From Kribbella antiqua (GTDB lineage Bacteria > Actinomycetota > Actinomycetes > Propionibacteriales > Kribbellaceae), in contig NZ_SLWR01000008.1 in NCBI RefSeq assembly GCF_004345665.1, positions 186,001 through 250,000 on the forward strand: a stretch of DNA of 64,000 nucleotides, written 5' to 3'. The notes under the pieces are model-generated. The model was not told the origin of the DNA and did no database searches. It saw nothing but the letters and a program-made list of their open reading frames with translations. Below are positions 33,145 through 44,036 of the stretch, piece by piece. Numbering within the stretch: the first letter of the stretch is position 1; each line of letters starts with the position of its first letter. A program made the position numbers and the translations under genes.

Positions 33145-34698
33145 ATGAAGCGTCGGCAGTTGAAGCTCGGTAGTGCTGTAGTGGTGAGTCTGGGGCTCGT
33201 CGTCGGTGGCGTCGTACACGTCGCGACGGCCGATACGACGGCGACCGCGGAGACGCCGCCGGAGAACGGATCGGTTGCCCTCAGCACCGAGGAGGTCGAG
33301 GCGGCGACCCCGGCGGAGGCCGGCGGAACGATGCAGCCGGCAACCACTGCCGGCCAGCCGAAGCAGACGGCGATGGCTGCGGAGCAGGCCCCGGCGGCGT
33401 CGGCAGCGGCAACTCTGGCCAAGACCGGAAAGCTGAAGATCAAGGGCGTCTACCAGAGCACCAACTACTGGTGCGTGCCGGCGTCCAGCGCGGTCAGCCT
33501 CGGGACGTTCGGCGTCAGTGTCAGCCAGAGCACGCTGGCGAAGCAGATGAAGACGACGACCTCCGGGACGTACGACAAGACCGCGCTCCCGGTCATCAAC
33601 AGCTACATCAACCCGCTCGGGTACTCGACCTGGGACGCCAACACCACCGACAGTGCGACGAACCTGCTGAACTGGGCCGCGCACGACATCGGCATCCTGA
33701 AGCGCGCGCCGAAGATCGGCGTGTGGATGGAGAAGCTGCCGTGGAACAAGGGGATGAAGGGCCATTACGGTCACGCCATCCTGATCTACGGCTACGACCT
33801 GAACAAGAAAACGCTGACCGTCTGGGATCCGTGGAAGCCCTCCGGCGGCACGCACACACTGTCAGCCGCGACGCTGAACAAGACGATGCAGGAGTACGGC
33901 CTGTCCTACGTGTCCGCGCACTCCGACGTGGACCTGGCGAACTCCGGTGACCTGAGCGGCGACGGCCGTGACGACATGGTCGCCGTCGACCGCCAGGACG
34001 GCGCGCTGTACCGGTACACGAACAACGGCAAGGGCGCGTTCTCCGGTGGCAGCAGCGCGGTCAAGCTCAGCACCGGCTGGAACGCGATGAAGGAAATCGC
34101 TTCCGTCGGTGACCTGACCGGCGACGGAAAGCCGGACCTGGTCGCGGTGGAGAAGTCGACTGGCAAGCTGTGGCTGTTCAAGGGGCCGACGCCGTCCGGC
34201 TCGACTCGGGTGCAGGTCGGCGCGTCCGGCTGGAACGGCATGCGGGATCTGACCGGCATCGGCAACATCATCGGCGACTCGCACCAGGACCTGATCGCGA
34301 TCGAGAAGTCGACCGGCAAGCTGTGGGCGTACCCGGGCAAGGGAGGAGGCTTCGGGCCGCGCAAGCAGATCGGGACCGGGTGGACCAGCCTGACCAAGCT
34401 GACCGCGGTCGGTGATCTGTCCCGCGACGGCAAGCCGGACTTCGTTGCCGTCGACACCAAGACCGGAAAGCTGTGGCTCTACAAGGGCCTGAGCTTCTCC
34501 GGCGGTACGAAGCGGACCGAGCTGGTCAAGAGCGGCTGGAACGGGATGCGCTCGCTCACCGGCGTCGGCGACCTGAACGGCGACAAGATCCCGGACCTGA
34601 TCGCGGTCGCCAACTCGACCGGCAAGATGTACCTCTACGCCGGCAAGAAGAACGCCCTCGGCTCCCGCACCCTCCAGGGCTCCGGCTGGAACAGCTGA
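33145..34698 (+). CDS. Secreted C39-like cysteine peptidase with FG-GAP/VCBS repeats
   Basis: 517 residues. A Sec signal (LKLGSAVVVSLGLVVGGVVHVATA) and an Ala/Thr/Pro linker precede a C39-like papain fold: catalytic Cys110 in YQSTNYWCVPASSAVSL, His210 in HYGHAILIYGYD, and a WDPW segment. From about 252 five beta-propeller repeats carry calcium-binding DxxGDGxxD loops (SGDLSGDGRDDMVAVD, VGDLTGDGKPDLVAVE and so on), which usually mediate binding. GGTGAGGA precedes ATG 33145. It is not linked to a bacteriocin exporter, so general extracellular proteolysis is more likely than leader-peptide processing. Confidence 0.82.
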   Translation: MKRRQLKLGSAVVVSLGLVVGGVVHVATADTTATAETPPENGSVALSTEEVEAATPAEAGGTMQPATTAGQPKQTAMAAEQAPAASAAATLAKTGKLKIKGVYQSTNYWCVPASSAVSLGTFGVSVSQSTLAKQMKTTTSGTYDKTALPVINSYINPLGYSTWDANTTDSATNLLNWAAHDIGILKRAPKIGVWMEKLPWNKGMKGHYGHAILIYGYDLNKKTLTVWDPWKPSGGTHTLSAATLNKTMQEYGLSYVSAHSDVDLANSGDLSGDGRDDMVAVDRQDGALYRYTNNGKGAFSGGSSAVKLSTGWNAMKEIASVGDLTGDGKPDLVAVEKSTGKLWLFKGPTPSGSTRVQVGASGWNGMRDLTGIGNIIGDSHQDLIAIEKSTGKLWAYPGKGGGFGPRKQIGTGWTSLTKLTAVGDLSRDGKPDFVAVDTKTGKLWLYKGLSFSGGTKRTELVKSGWNGMRSLTGVGDLNGDKIPDLIAVANSTGKMYLYAGKKNALGSRTLQGSGWNS

Positions 34699-34712
34699 CG
34701 TTGCCCGCTGAA

Positions 34713-34755
34713 CTGGAGGGTTGCCCGCTCAGATTCTCAGTGGGCAACCCTCCAG
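34713..34755. terminator. Palindrome with repeated CTGGAGGGTTG arms
   Basis: Arms CTGGAGGGTTGCCCGCT (34713-34729) and AGTGGGCAACCCTCCAG (34739-34755) pair at 16 of 17 around a 9-base loop. A third copy of ctggagggttg follows at about 34776. It stands 14 bases after the stop of the C39 gene, facing a convergent hydrolase. The remainder of the 456-bp gap has one more palindrome and no credible gene. Confidence 0.75.
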
Positions 34756-35021
34756 CTTGGGGGTTATCCACTGAGCTGGAGGGTTGTCTCGCTGAGCTGA
34801 GGGTGGTGGCCGGAAGCTTCGCGGGACTGCCGGCCACCACTGGGGATATTTGATCAGATCCCCGGGCTGGTGGGCAGATGCCGTCTCAGCACTGGGAGTA
34901 AGCGCGTACCCGTCGTCAGATTCCTTCGAGGTTTGGCGACGCGCCGTTTGGTGGTGACGCGCGGTTCATCCTGGGGCAGTCTCCTGTTGTCGGAAAGCGC
35001 CGCCCGCACCGCCAACATCTC

Positions 35022-35097
35022 ATGGGTTCACCCACCAGTTTGTGGGTCCGCCGCCCGTATGCAGACGGGGAACCCACAACTTGGCTGGTGGACCCAT
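35022..35097. repeat. Long imperfect palindrome in convergent gap
   Basis: Arms 35022-35047 and 35072-35097 (ATGGGT...CACC...CCA...TTGTGGGT) pair at 21 of 26 bases; inside them CCCGT-ATGCAG-ACGGG forms a second small stem. It lies 57 bases before the end of the hydrolase gene on the opposite strand. Same architecture as the other gene-end palindromes but its own sequence. Confidence 0.65.
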
Positions 35098-35154
35098 CAA
35101 ATGCGCCGCGCGCGGAGAGCACCGCCAGGGCCGGGGGAGCGACGTCGGCGGGGG

Positions 35155-35931
35155 TCAGGCCTGGGGGTCGGGGGTTGGGGCTCGGCGGATTGGGGCGACC
35201 AACGGCACCGGGGAGTTGAGGAGGAAGTCGAGGACGATCTGGTTCACGAGCGCGGGCTTCTCCTGGGTGAGGAAGTGGGAGGTGCCTGGTACGACGGCGA
35301 ACTCGGCGTTCGGGATGGCGTCGTACATCTCGACCGAGTGCGTCAGCGTGACCAGGTCGTCGTCGGCGAACATCACCAGCGTCCGCGCCTGGATCGCGCC
35401 GAGCTCGGACGCTTCCAGGTGCGGCTCCTTGGACGCCATCTCGCCGATCTTCGCCGCCACCACCGGGAAGTGGTCCTCGCCGTCGGGCGACACCTCGCCG
35501 TACGTCGGCCCAAGGAACTGCGTGATCGCCTCGACGTCCCACGGCGCGTCCGGCACGGCCTCGCCTGCCTTGCTGAAGCCGCCGCTGATCAGCACCAGCC
35601 GCTTCACCAGCTCCGGCCGCTGCATCCCCACCAGCATCGCGACGAACGCGCCGTCGCTGTGCCCGACGATGTCGGCCGGTTCGCGTACGACGGTCTCCAG
35701 GAACGCGATCGTGTCGTCGGCCATCAGTTGATAGCTGATCGGACCGTCGACATCCGGCGTGTGACCATGACCGCGCCGCTCCGGCAGGTACACGTGGAAG
35801 TGCGGGGTGAAAGCGTCGACGTTCGGGTCGAACCACCGCGCGTCGACCAGCCCGCCATGCATCAGGACGAGCGGCTCGCCCGAGCCCTTCTCGTCGTACC
35901 AGGTCTTCACCGCGCCCAGCTGCACGTACAT
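35155..35931 (-). CDS. Alpha/beta-fold hydrolase
   Basis: 258 residues: YDEKGSGEPLVLMHGG with the oxyanion HG, nucleophile elbow VGHSDGAF (Ser), acid in VMFADDDLV and catalytic His in GTSHFLTQE. It is likely an esterase or related hydrolase; no substrate can be named. ATG 35931 is preferred to a TTG three codons upstream. It diverges from a regulator-hydrolase fusion gene with only 46 bp between, so the two are probably co-regulated and the fusion protein may control it. Confidence 0.85.
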   Translation of the reverse strand: MYVQLGAVKTWYDEKGSGEPLVLMHGGLVDARWFDPNVDAFTPHFHVYLPERRGHGHTPDVDGPISYQLMADDTIAFLETVVREPADIVGHSDGAFVAMLVGMQRPELVKRLVLISGGFSKAGEAVPDAPWDVEAITQFLGPTYGEVSPDGEDHFPVVAAKIGEMASKEPHLEASELGAIQARTLVMFADDDLVTLTHSVEMYDAIPNAEFAVVPGTSHFLTQEKPALVNQIVLDFLLNSPVPLVAPIRRAPTPDPQA

Positions 35932-35977
35932 GATTCGCAAGCTACCGCACGCCGGGCGGAGACGGCATAGTCGAGAT

Positions 35978-37504
35978 GTGGTGCTCGCGTTCGACGGAGA
36001 CCTGGAGTTCGACCCGGCCCTGTTCGAGGTTCGCCGGGCGGGGGTGCCGGTGCCGTTGGAGCCGCAAGCGTTTGATGTTCTCGCCTACCTGGTCTCGCAC
36101 CGTGACCGGGTGGTCGCGAAAGAGGAACTGATGGACGGCGTCTGGGGCGGCCGGTTCGTCAGCGAGACCGCGGTGACCAGCCGGATCAAGCAGGTACGGC
36201 GGGCGCTCGGGGACGACGGCCACAGGCAACGGATGATCCGGACCCTGCACGGCCGCGGCTACCGCTTCGTCGCGCCGATCGAGAAACGGGCCGTCGAGCC
36301 GATCCGCTACACCGTCAGCGACGGTCTCCACATCGCGTACCAGGTGACCGGCGGCGGCGACCTCGACATCGTTTTGATCTCGGGCTTCGTGTCGCATCTC
36401 GAGCTGGACTGGGGTGATCCACGGCATGCGCATTTCCTGCATCGGCTGGGGTCGTTCGGCCGGCTCATCCGGTTCGACAAGCGCGGCACCGGGATGTCGG
36501 ACCGGCCGTCGGGCCTGCCGGACGTCGAGACGCGGATGCACGACGTACTCGCGGTCATGGACGCGGTCGGGTCCCGCCGAGCAGTGCTCGTCGGGTACTC
36601 CGAGGGCGGGCCGATGGCGATCATGTGCGCGGCGGCCCATCCCGAGCGAGTCGCTGGGCTGGTCCTGTACGGCTGCTACGCCAAGCGGGTCTGGTCGGAG
36701 GACTATCCCTGGGCCCAGACCCAGGAGGAGCGGGCGGCCTACACCGACATCCTGGTGAATCGGTGGGACTGGGAGGCCGACATGCGGTTGCGCTGCCCGT
36801 CGGCCGACGTACCAATGCAGAAGTGGTGGGCGCAGCGGATGCGTGCGTCGGCGACGCCTTCAACGGTACGCGCGTTGATGGACATGAACTCGCTCGTCGA
36901 CGTACGGGATGCGTTGCCCGCGGTGCGAATCCCGACGCTGGTGCTGCACCGGGTCGATGACGCTCTCGTCGATGTCGGGGGAGCGCGTTTCCTGGCTGAG
37001 CGCATCCCGGGCGCGCGGCTGGAACTGCTCGAGGGCGCCGACCACTTCGTCTCGGGGAACCCGGACCAGATCCTCGACTCGATCGAGCGGTTCGTGAACG
37101 ATCTGCCGGGGCACACCGGACACCCACTGGCGCTGGCGGCCGTGACCGCGCCGGTCGGACCGGGAGCCGGCGAGCTGACGTCGAGCTTGGTCGAGGCGGG
37201 CGGACGCCGGTGCAAAGGGCCAGGCGGCCGGACAGTGGTGCTGTTCGACGGGCCCGCTACCGCGGTGCGTGCCGGCCTCGCCCAGTTGCACAGCGTCGAC
37301 AAGCTCGGCGTCGCGATTGCCGAAGTACCGCGGGATGAGGCCGAGGTCGACGCGTACGGCGTACAGGTCGCACTCGACCTGGCCGACCAGGCTGCGCCGG
37401 GGTCGTTGTGGCTCACCCCGGGTGTTCGCGACTTGCTGGCCGGCTCAGGAGTGGTGATCGAAGAGGTCGATGGAGCCGTTTTCCGGGCGGTCTCCACACA
37501 GTGA
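35978..37504 (+). CDS. Winged-helix DNA-binding / alpha-beta hydrolase / degenerate cyclase fusion
   Basis: 508 residues in three parts. Residues 5-98 form an OmpR/CadC-type winged helix (LEPQAFDVLAYLVSHRDRVVAKEELMDGVWGGRFVSETAVTSRIKQVRRAL, HGRGYRFVAP). Residues 110-385 are an alpha/beta hydrolase with nucleophile S208 in VGYSEGGP and a closing His in EGADHFVSG. Residues 390-505 align by eye with class III nucleotide cyclases (TVVLFDGPATAVRAGLA, then LTPGVRDLLAGSG) but the metal-binding FTDI region is missing, so it should be catalytically dead. GTG 35978 or 35981 starts. Likely a one-component regulator sensing a hydrolase-type ligand. Confidence 0.82.
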   Translation: MVLAFDGDLEFDPALFEVRRAGVPVPLEPQAFDVLAYLVSHRDRVVAKEELMDGVWGGRFVSETAVTSRIKQVRRALGDDGHRQRMIRTLHGRGYRFVAPIEKRAVEPIRYTVSDGLHIAYQVTGGGDLDIVLISGFVSHLELDWGDPRHAHFLHRLGSFGRLIRFDKRGTGMSDRPSGLPDVETRMHDVLAVMDAVGSRRAVLVGYSEGGPMAIMCAAAHPERVAGLVLYGCYAKRVWSEDYPWAQTQEERAAYTDILVNRWDWEADMRLRCPSADVPMQKWWAQRMRASATPSTVRALMDMNSLVDVRDALPAVRIPTLVLHRVDDALVDVGGARFLAERIPGARLELLEGADHFVSGNPDQILDSIERFVNDLPGHTGHPLALAAVTAPVGPGAGELTSSLVEAGGRRCKGPGGRTVVLFDGPATAVRAGLAQLHSVDKLGVAIAEVPRDEAEVDAYGVQVALDLADQAAPGSLWLTPGVRDLLAGSGVVIEEVDGAVFRAVSTQ

Positions 37505-37505
37505 T

Positions 37506-37535
37506 GGCCGACCTGTCCCAATGGGCAGGCCGGCC
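37506..37535. terminator. Bidirectional terminator-like hairpin
   Basis: GGCCGACCTGTCCC (37506-37519) faces GGGCAGGCCGGCC (37523-37535) with a very short loop, in the 38-bp gap between two convergent genes. Position and stem strength suit termination from both sides. Confidence 0.65.
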
Positions 37536-37542
37536 AGGTGAT

Positions 37543-38112
37543 TTATGCCGTCGCGACGTCGATCGACACCGGGACGCCGTGGGTGATCACGTCGTACACC
37601 GCGGAGCGGTTGCGCGACTGCTCGACCAGGGCCTTCAGCCTCTCCGCCTCGGCGTCGCCCTTGACGTGGAAGGTCACGCGGATCGCTTCGTACCCGTTGC
37701 GCACCTCCGGATCGAGGCCGAGGATGCCGAGCAGGTTGATGTCGCCTTCGACCGTCGACGTGACCTCCTCGAGGTCGATGCCCCGGGCGGCGGCGATGTT
37801 CGCGAGTCCGCTGGTGAGGCAGGCGGCCAGTGCGTGCAGCAGGTGCTCGGCAGGCGTCGGGCCGTTGTCGCCGCCGACGAGTACCGGCGGGTGGTCGGCG
37901 TCGAAGGTGAAGTCGGCCGGACGGGTGTTCTCCTGCCCGGCGCCGTAGAAACTGTTGATCGTGCCGCGGTTGTGGGTGCCGCTGATCCACCGGTTGGTGG
38001 CGCGGAACTGGAAGCGGGCGATCTCGGGCTGCGCCTTGACCGCATCGAGGGTGGCGAACAGTGTCGCGGTGTCGACGCCGTTGCGGCGGCTGGCGGTTTC
38101 GGTTGCGGTCAT
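37543..38112 (-). CDS. OsmC family peroxidase-like protein
   Basis: 189 residues of the OsmC/Ohr fold: HPPVLVGGDNGPTPAEHLLHALAACLTSGLANIAAARG with the resolving-type Cys, then LEEVTSTVEGDINLLGILGLD and a C-terminal VSIDVATA. Only this one clear Cys is seen, so it belongs to the wider OsmC group rather than to classical Ohr with two. ATG 38112 has GAGAGGA upstream. It follows the flavoprotein gene by 35 bases on the same strand and may be cotranscribed. Confidence 0.85.
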   Translation of the reverse strand: MTATETASRRNGVDTATLFATLDAVKAQPEIARFQFRATNRWISGTHNRGTINSFYGAGQENTRPADFTFDADHPPVLVGGDNGPTPAEHLLHALAACLTSGLANIAAARGIDLEEVTSTVEGDINLLGILGLDPEVRNGYEAIRVTFHVKGDAEAERLKALVEQSRNRSAVYDVITHGVPVSIDVATA

Positions 38113-38147
38113 GGTTCTGGTCCTCTCAATGCTGAACGGATGGCTTC

Positions 38148-39320
38148 TCAAGCGGCTGGATCGATGGCTTCAAGGTTGGGAAACGAGGCCAGCCGGTCGG
38201 CCTCGTCCTCGAGCGCCTCGCTGAGCTGGAGCTGCAGCTCGACGAACCGGCTCGGTGCGGGGAACTCGGTCAGCGCGCGAGTCAGGCCGAAGATCTCGCG
38301 CGCCAGCTCGTCCCTGCTTTCCTGGTACGACGACAGCGCGGCAGCCTCGGTGGTCGAGTCACGGAGGCCTTGATCGATCGCGGTCGCCAGCAACTCGGCA
38401 TCGCGGAACGCGTCGGTGATGCCGTGCCCGGTGATCGGATCGCGGTGGTAGCCGGCGTCGCCGACGAGCGCCCATCCGGGGCCGTACGCCTGGCGGCGGT
38501 AGTTCGGCAGCTCGGCGGCGCCGCGCAGGCGGGTGGTGATGCGGCCGGCTCGGACTTGGTGGCCGAGGTTCGGCACCAGGAGCTCGAGTTGTTCGACGAA
38601 GGCGGCGCTGCGTGCGGAACCCGCGGTACGGATCGGCTCCAGGAGGGGAGTCGGCCGGATCAGCCAGACGCAGGCCTGGCCGTCGTTCGTCGGGAAGACG
38701 CCGGCAAAGGTCTGAGGCGCGATGTGGAACTGGTAGGTGTCCGGTTCGAGATCGGTCACATAGGTGTAGAAGACCGCGCAGGGGGAGGTGAAATGCTCGA
38801 GGGTCTCGGCATTGACGTACTGCGCCATCCGGGAGCCGCGGCCGTCCGCGCCGACGACCATTCGGGCGGGCAACTCGATTTGCTCTCCGGCTGCTGACCG
38901 AGCGGTGACGCCGATGATCCGGCCGTCCTTGGCGCGCATCACATCGGTCGCGGTCAGGCCGGTCCGGAGCTCCGCTCCGGCTTCCACTGCGGCATCCGCG
39001 AGCAGACTGTCGAGCACCTGCCGGCGTGGTGCGACCAGATTGTCGACGCCCGCGCGCGGCTTGATCCGCCGTACTTTCGGCTCACCCTCGAGGTCGAACC
39101 TGACGTGCGTGACGGCGGGCGCGCCGCTGGCCAGGACCTTGTCGAGCAGTCCCCAGCGAGACAGCTGGACGACGCCGCCGCGAATGAGCCCGTGCGTCGA
39201 GAGCGTGTCGCTCGGCAGCCGCGCCTTGTCGACCATGACGACGTCGTGGCCCATCCTGGCCAGCAACATCGCGGTTGCCGCTCCTGCGCACCGTGCCCCG
39301 ACCACTACTACGTCGTACAT
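38148..39320 (-). CDS. FAD-dependent oxidoreductase (geranylgeranyl reductase/halogenase-like group)
   Basis: 390 residues: MYDVVVVGARCAGAATAMLLARMGHDVVMVDKA binds FAD, PRRQVLDSLLADAA, VVGADGRGSRMAQYV and WALVGDAGYHRDPITGHGITDAFRDAELLA are the further flavin motifs. A monooxygenase or dehydrogenase acting on a lipophilic substrate is likely. ATG 39320 is set by the start of the Rossmann strand. Followed closely by osmC, which hints at a shared oxidative-stress or detoxification job. Confidence 0.83.
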   Translation of the reverse strand: MYDVVVVGARCAGAATAMLLARMGHDVVMVDKARLPSDTLSTHGLIRGGVVQLSRWGLLDKVLASGAPAVTHVRFDLEGEPKVRRIKPRAGVDNLVAPRRQVLDSLLADAAVEAGAELRTGLTATDVMRAKDGRIIGVTARSAAGEQIELPARMVVGADGRGSRMAQYVNAETLEHFTSPCAVFYTYVTDLEPDTYQFHIAPQTFAGVFPTNDGQACVWLIRPTPLLEPIRTAGSARSAAFVEQLELLVPNLGHQVRAGRITTRLRGAAELPNYRRQAYGPGWALVGDAGYHRDPITGHGITDAFRDAELLATAIDQGLRDSTTEAAALSSYQESRDELAREIFGLTRALTEFPAPSRFVELQLQLSEALEDEADRLASFPNLEAIDPAA

Positions 39321-39470
39321 GTCCCCGCCCCCATTTCTCCTGCGACGACTCTGCGCCGGGTACTGCGGTCGATGCTTGGAGGTGGGGTGGAGATCGACCT
39401 CCACGATTTCTCCACATTTCCGCCGCCTGCTCGCCAAGCCTGTTTGAAGCGGGCGGCTGACCTTTGGGGC

Positions 39471-40151
39471 ATGAGGTCTCTTCTGGAGCGAACGGCTCCA
39501 TCAGTCTTGGCGCTGCGCGACACCGCCTCGGTCGCGCTGGGTTTGGTCGCGTTCGGAGTGACGCTGGGGATAACGATTTCGGCGCTCGGTTTCGGCGCTC
39601 TGCCTGGCGTGGCCGGCGCGCCGCTTGTGTACGGCGGGAGCGCGCAGCTCACTGCGGTGACGCTGATCCATCAGGGCGCCGGGTTGGTCGCCGTCGTCGC
39701 GTCGGCAGCAATCGTCAATTCGCGGCTTCTCTTGTACAGCGCGTCGTTGTCGGAGCGGTTTCGTGATCAGCCGGTCTGGTTCCGCTGGCTGGCTCCGCAT
39801 TTCATCATTGATCAGACCTACTTGCTGTCGAACGCACGACCCTCGCTCGACGCGCGTTCGTTCCGGCGCTACTGGCTCAGCCTCGGTTCGTTTGTTCTGG
39901 TCGTCTGGACTTTGGCTGTCGCCGTCGGCGTACTCGCGGGGCCCGCGCTGCCTGATCTGCCATACCTGGTCTTCGTCGGAACGGCCATGTTCCTGGGCAT
40001 GCTGGCGCCGCGGTTGGTCAGCCGTCCGGCCGTCGCAGCCGCTGTGGCCGGAGGATTGGTGGCGGCCGTTGTCGGCTTCATCAGCCCAGAGCTCGGCATC
40101 GTCTGCGGAGCTGTGGCGGGCGTCCTGGCCGGATCGGCGGAACGACGATGA
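39471..40151 (+). CDS. azlC: AzlC-like branched-chain amino acid exporter, large subunit
   Basis: 226 residues with about six to eight membrane helices. The N-terminal pattern ALRDTASVALGLVAFGVTLGITISALGFG and PLVYGGSAQLTAVTLIHQGAG, then SRLLLYSASLSERFRDQP, are AzlC family features. With AzlD it exports branched-chain or hydrophobic amino acids. It overlaps azlD by 4 bases. The 150-bp divergent upstream region holds a TGGAGGT/ACCTCCA dyad (39377-39403). Confidence 0.88.
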   Translation: MRSLLERTAPSVLALRDTASVALGLVAFGVTLGITISALGFGALPGVAGAPLVYGGSAQLTAVTLIHQGAGLVAVVASAAIVNSRLLLYSASLSERFRDQPVWFRWLAPHFIIDQTYLLSNARPSLDARSFRRYWLSLGSFVLVVWTLAVAVGVLAGPALPDLPYLVFVGTAMFLGMLAPRLVSRPAVAAAVAGGLVAAVVGFISPELGIVCGAVAGVLAGSAERR

Positions 40152-40447
40152 TCGCGATGCTGCTTCTCGGAGCGGTCAGCTGGGTACTGCGGATCGCTTT
40201 CATCACGCTGCTGCCGGCTGATCGCTTGCCTGCCCGACTGAAGAGCGGCCTGGAGTACCTGGCGCCCGCGGTGCTCGCGTCGATCGTGGCGGTGGAACTC
40301 GTCGCGCTCGTTCGCGACGCTCAGCCCGCGGATGCCGGCGTACTCCTGGCAGCCGGCGCCGCGATCGGCATAGTTGCCTACCGCACCCGCAACGTCTCCA
40401 TCGCCTGTGCTCTCGGCGTCGGAGTTGTACTCATCTTGGGATTGTGA
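40148..40447 (+). CDS. azlD: AzlD-like exporter small subunit
   Basis: 99 residues, nearly all membrane: four hydrophobic segments, with LRIAFITLLPADRLPARLKSGLEYLAPAVLASIVAVEL typical of AzlD. Translationally coupled to azlC by ATGA. Its stop is 19 bases before a perfect family A palindrome. Confidence 0.88.
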   Translation: MIAMLLLGAVSWVLRIAFITLLPADRLPARLKSGLEYLAPAVLASIVAVELVALVRDAQPADAGVLLAAGAAIGIVAYRTRNVSIACALGVGVVLILGL

Positions 40448-40466
40448 GGGCCTCGTCTGCCCGGGG

Positions 40467-40559
40467 CCGGACCGCCAGGCCATCACAATTGTCAGCTGAG
40501 GCTGGCCCGGCGCGGAGCGGGTGGACGGATGGTTCGATTGTGATGGCCTGGCGGTCCGG
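40467..40559. repeat. Palindromic repeat family A, copy 3 (single perfect hairpin)
   Basis: Arms 40467-40488 and 40538-40559 pair at 22 of 22 bases and contain the same GGACCGCCAGGCCATCACAA as copies 1 and 2. The 49-base loop differs from theirs. It nearly fills the 114-bp gap between convergent azlD and the GH1 gene. The second hairpin seen in the other copies is missing. Confidence 0.9.
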
Positions 40560-40561
40560 AA

Positions 40562-41929
<1,368 letters not shown>

Positions 41930-41951
41930 GAGGCTCCTTCAGTGATGCCCC

Positions 41952-42000
41952 GTTACGTCCGAAGAACTGAGGGCTAGGGCCACACTTCTTCGGACGCAAG
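41952..42000. repeat. Palindromic repeat family B, copy 1
   Basis: Left arm GTTACGTCCGAAGAA (41952-41966) and right arm TTCTTCGGACGCAAG (41986-42000) pair at 13 of 15. It begins 3 bases after the stop of the downstream-most importer gene on the minus strand and precedes the GH1 start, consistent with a terminator. Its sequence matches the element at 48051. Confidence 0.8.
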
Positions 42001-42003
42001 GGG

Positions 42004-43001
<998 letters not shown>

Positions 43002-43005
<4 letters not shown>

Positions 43006-44036
43006 GCCGCCTCCTCCTTGCGACGACGACGTACGACGGGAGTCGCGGGGACATCTGCAGCCCCGAGAACCGGGGTGAAACCGACCCGCATCCGGACCGA
43101 GCGGCCGTCAACCGTCTTGACGCGGGTGTGGCCGCTGCTGCGCAACCGCGGGCTGACGAACTCGTCGATGCCGAAGTTGATCAGTGATAACGCCGTCCCG
43201 AGGATCGCGATCGCAAGCCCGGCCGGAACGAACCACCACCAGGCGCCCTGGGCCAACGCCTGCTGGCTCTGCGCCCAGAACAGGATCGTGCCCCAGTTCC
43301 ACTCGGAGATGGTCGAGATGCCGATGAACGCGAGCGTGATCTCGGACATCACCGCGAAGATCACCGTGCCGACGAAACCGGAGGCGATGATCGCGGTGAG
43401 GTTCGGCATGATCTCGAAGGTGATGATTCGCCAGGTGCTCTCACCGGTCGCTCGCGCGGCCTCGACGTAGTCGCGACGCCGTAGCGACAACGTCTGGGCT
43501 CGCAGTACTCGCGCACCCCACGCCCACGAGGTGAATCCGATGACCAGGGCAACCATCAGGTCACCGGCCGAAGGGATGGTGGAGGCAACGATGATGATCA
43601 ACGGCAGCGCCGGGATCACCAGGAAGACGTTCGACAACGCCGACAGACTCTCGTCCGCGGCTCCGCCCAGGAAACCCGCGCTCACTCCGATGAGGACCGA
43701 CAGAGCCGTCGCCACGATCCCGGCCAGCAGGCCGACGAACATGACGCCGCGGGTGCCGACGAGCACCTGACTGAAGATGTCCTGCCCGAGGTGCGTCGTA
43801 CCGAACCAGTGCCTGCCCGACGGTGCCTGGATCAGGTCGCTGCTCCGGGCCGACGGGTCGTACGGCGCGATCCACGGGCCGATGATCGCGATCAGGCAGA
43901 AGAACCCGAGCACGATCAAGCCGGTCGCGGCCTTGGGGTTGGCGACGAACCGGAGCCGGCGGCGCTTGGCCGGAGTGGCCTCGACCTCGGGACCTTCCGG
44001 AGTGACCGCGGTGATGGTGCTGGCTGGTGCTGACAT
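43002..44036 (-). CDS. Opp/Dpp-type ABC permease (OppC-like)
   Basis: 344 residues. An N-terminal soluble leader is followed by a helix and an extracytoplasmic loop with HWFGTTHLGQDIFSQVLVGTR, the OppC hallmark, then five more helices with the EAA-like loop YVEAARATGESTWRIITFEIMPNL. A basic C-terminal tail extends beyond the usual end. Start ATG 44036 overlaps the stop of the OppB-like gene. Confidence 0.92.
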
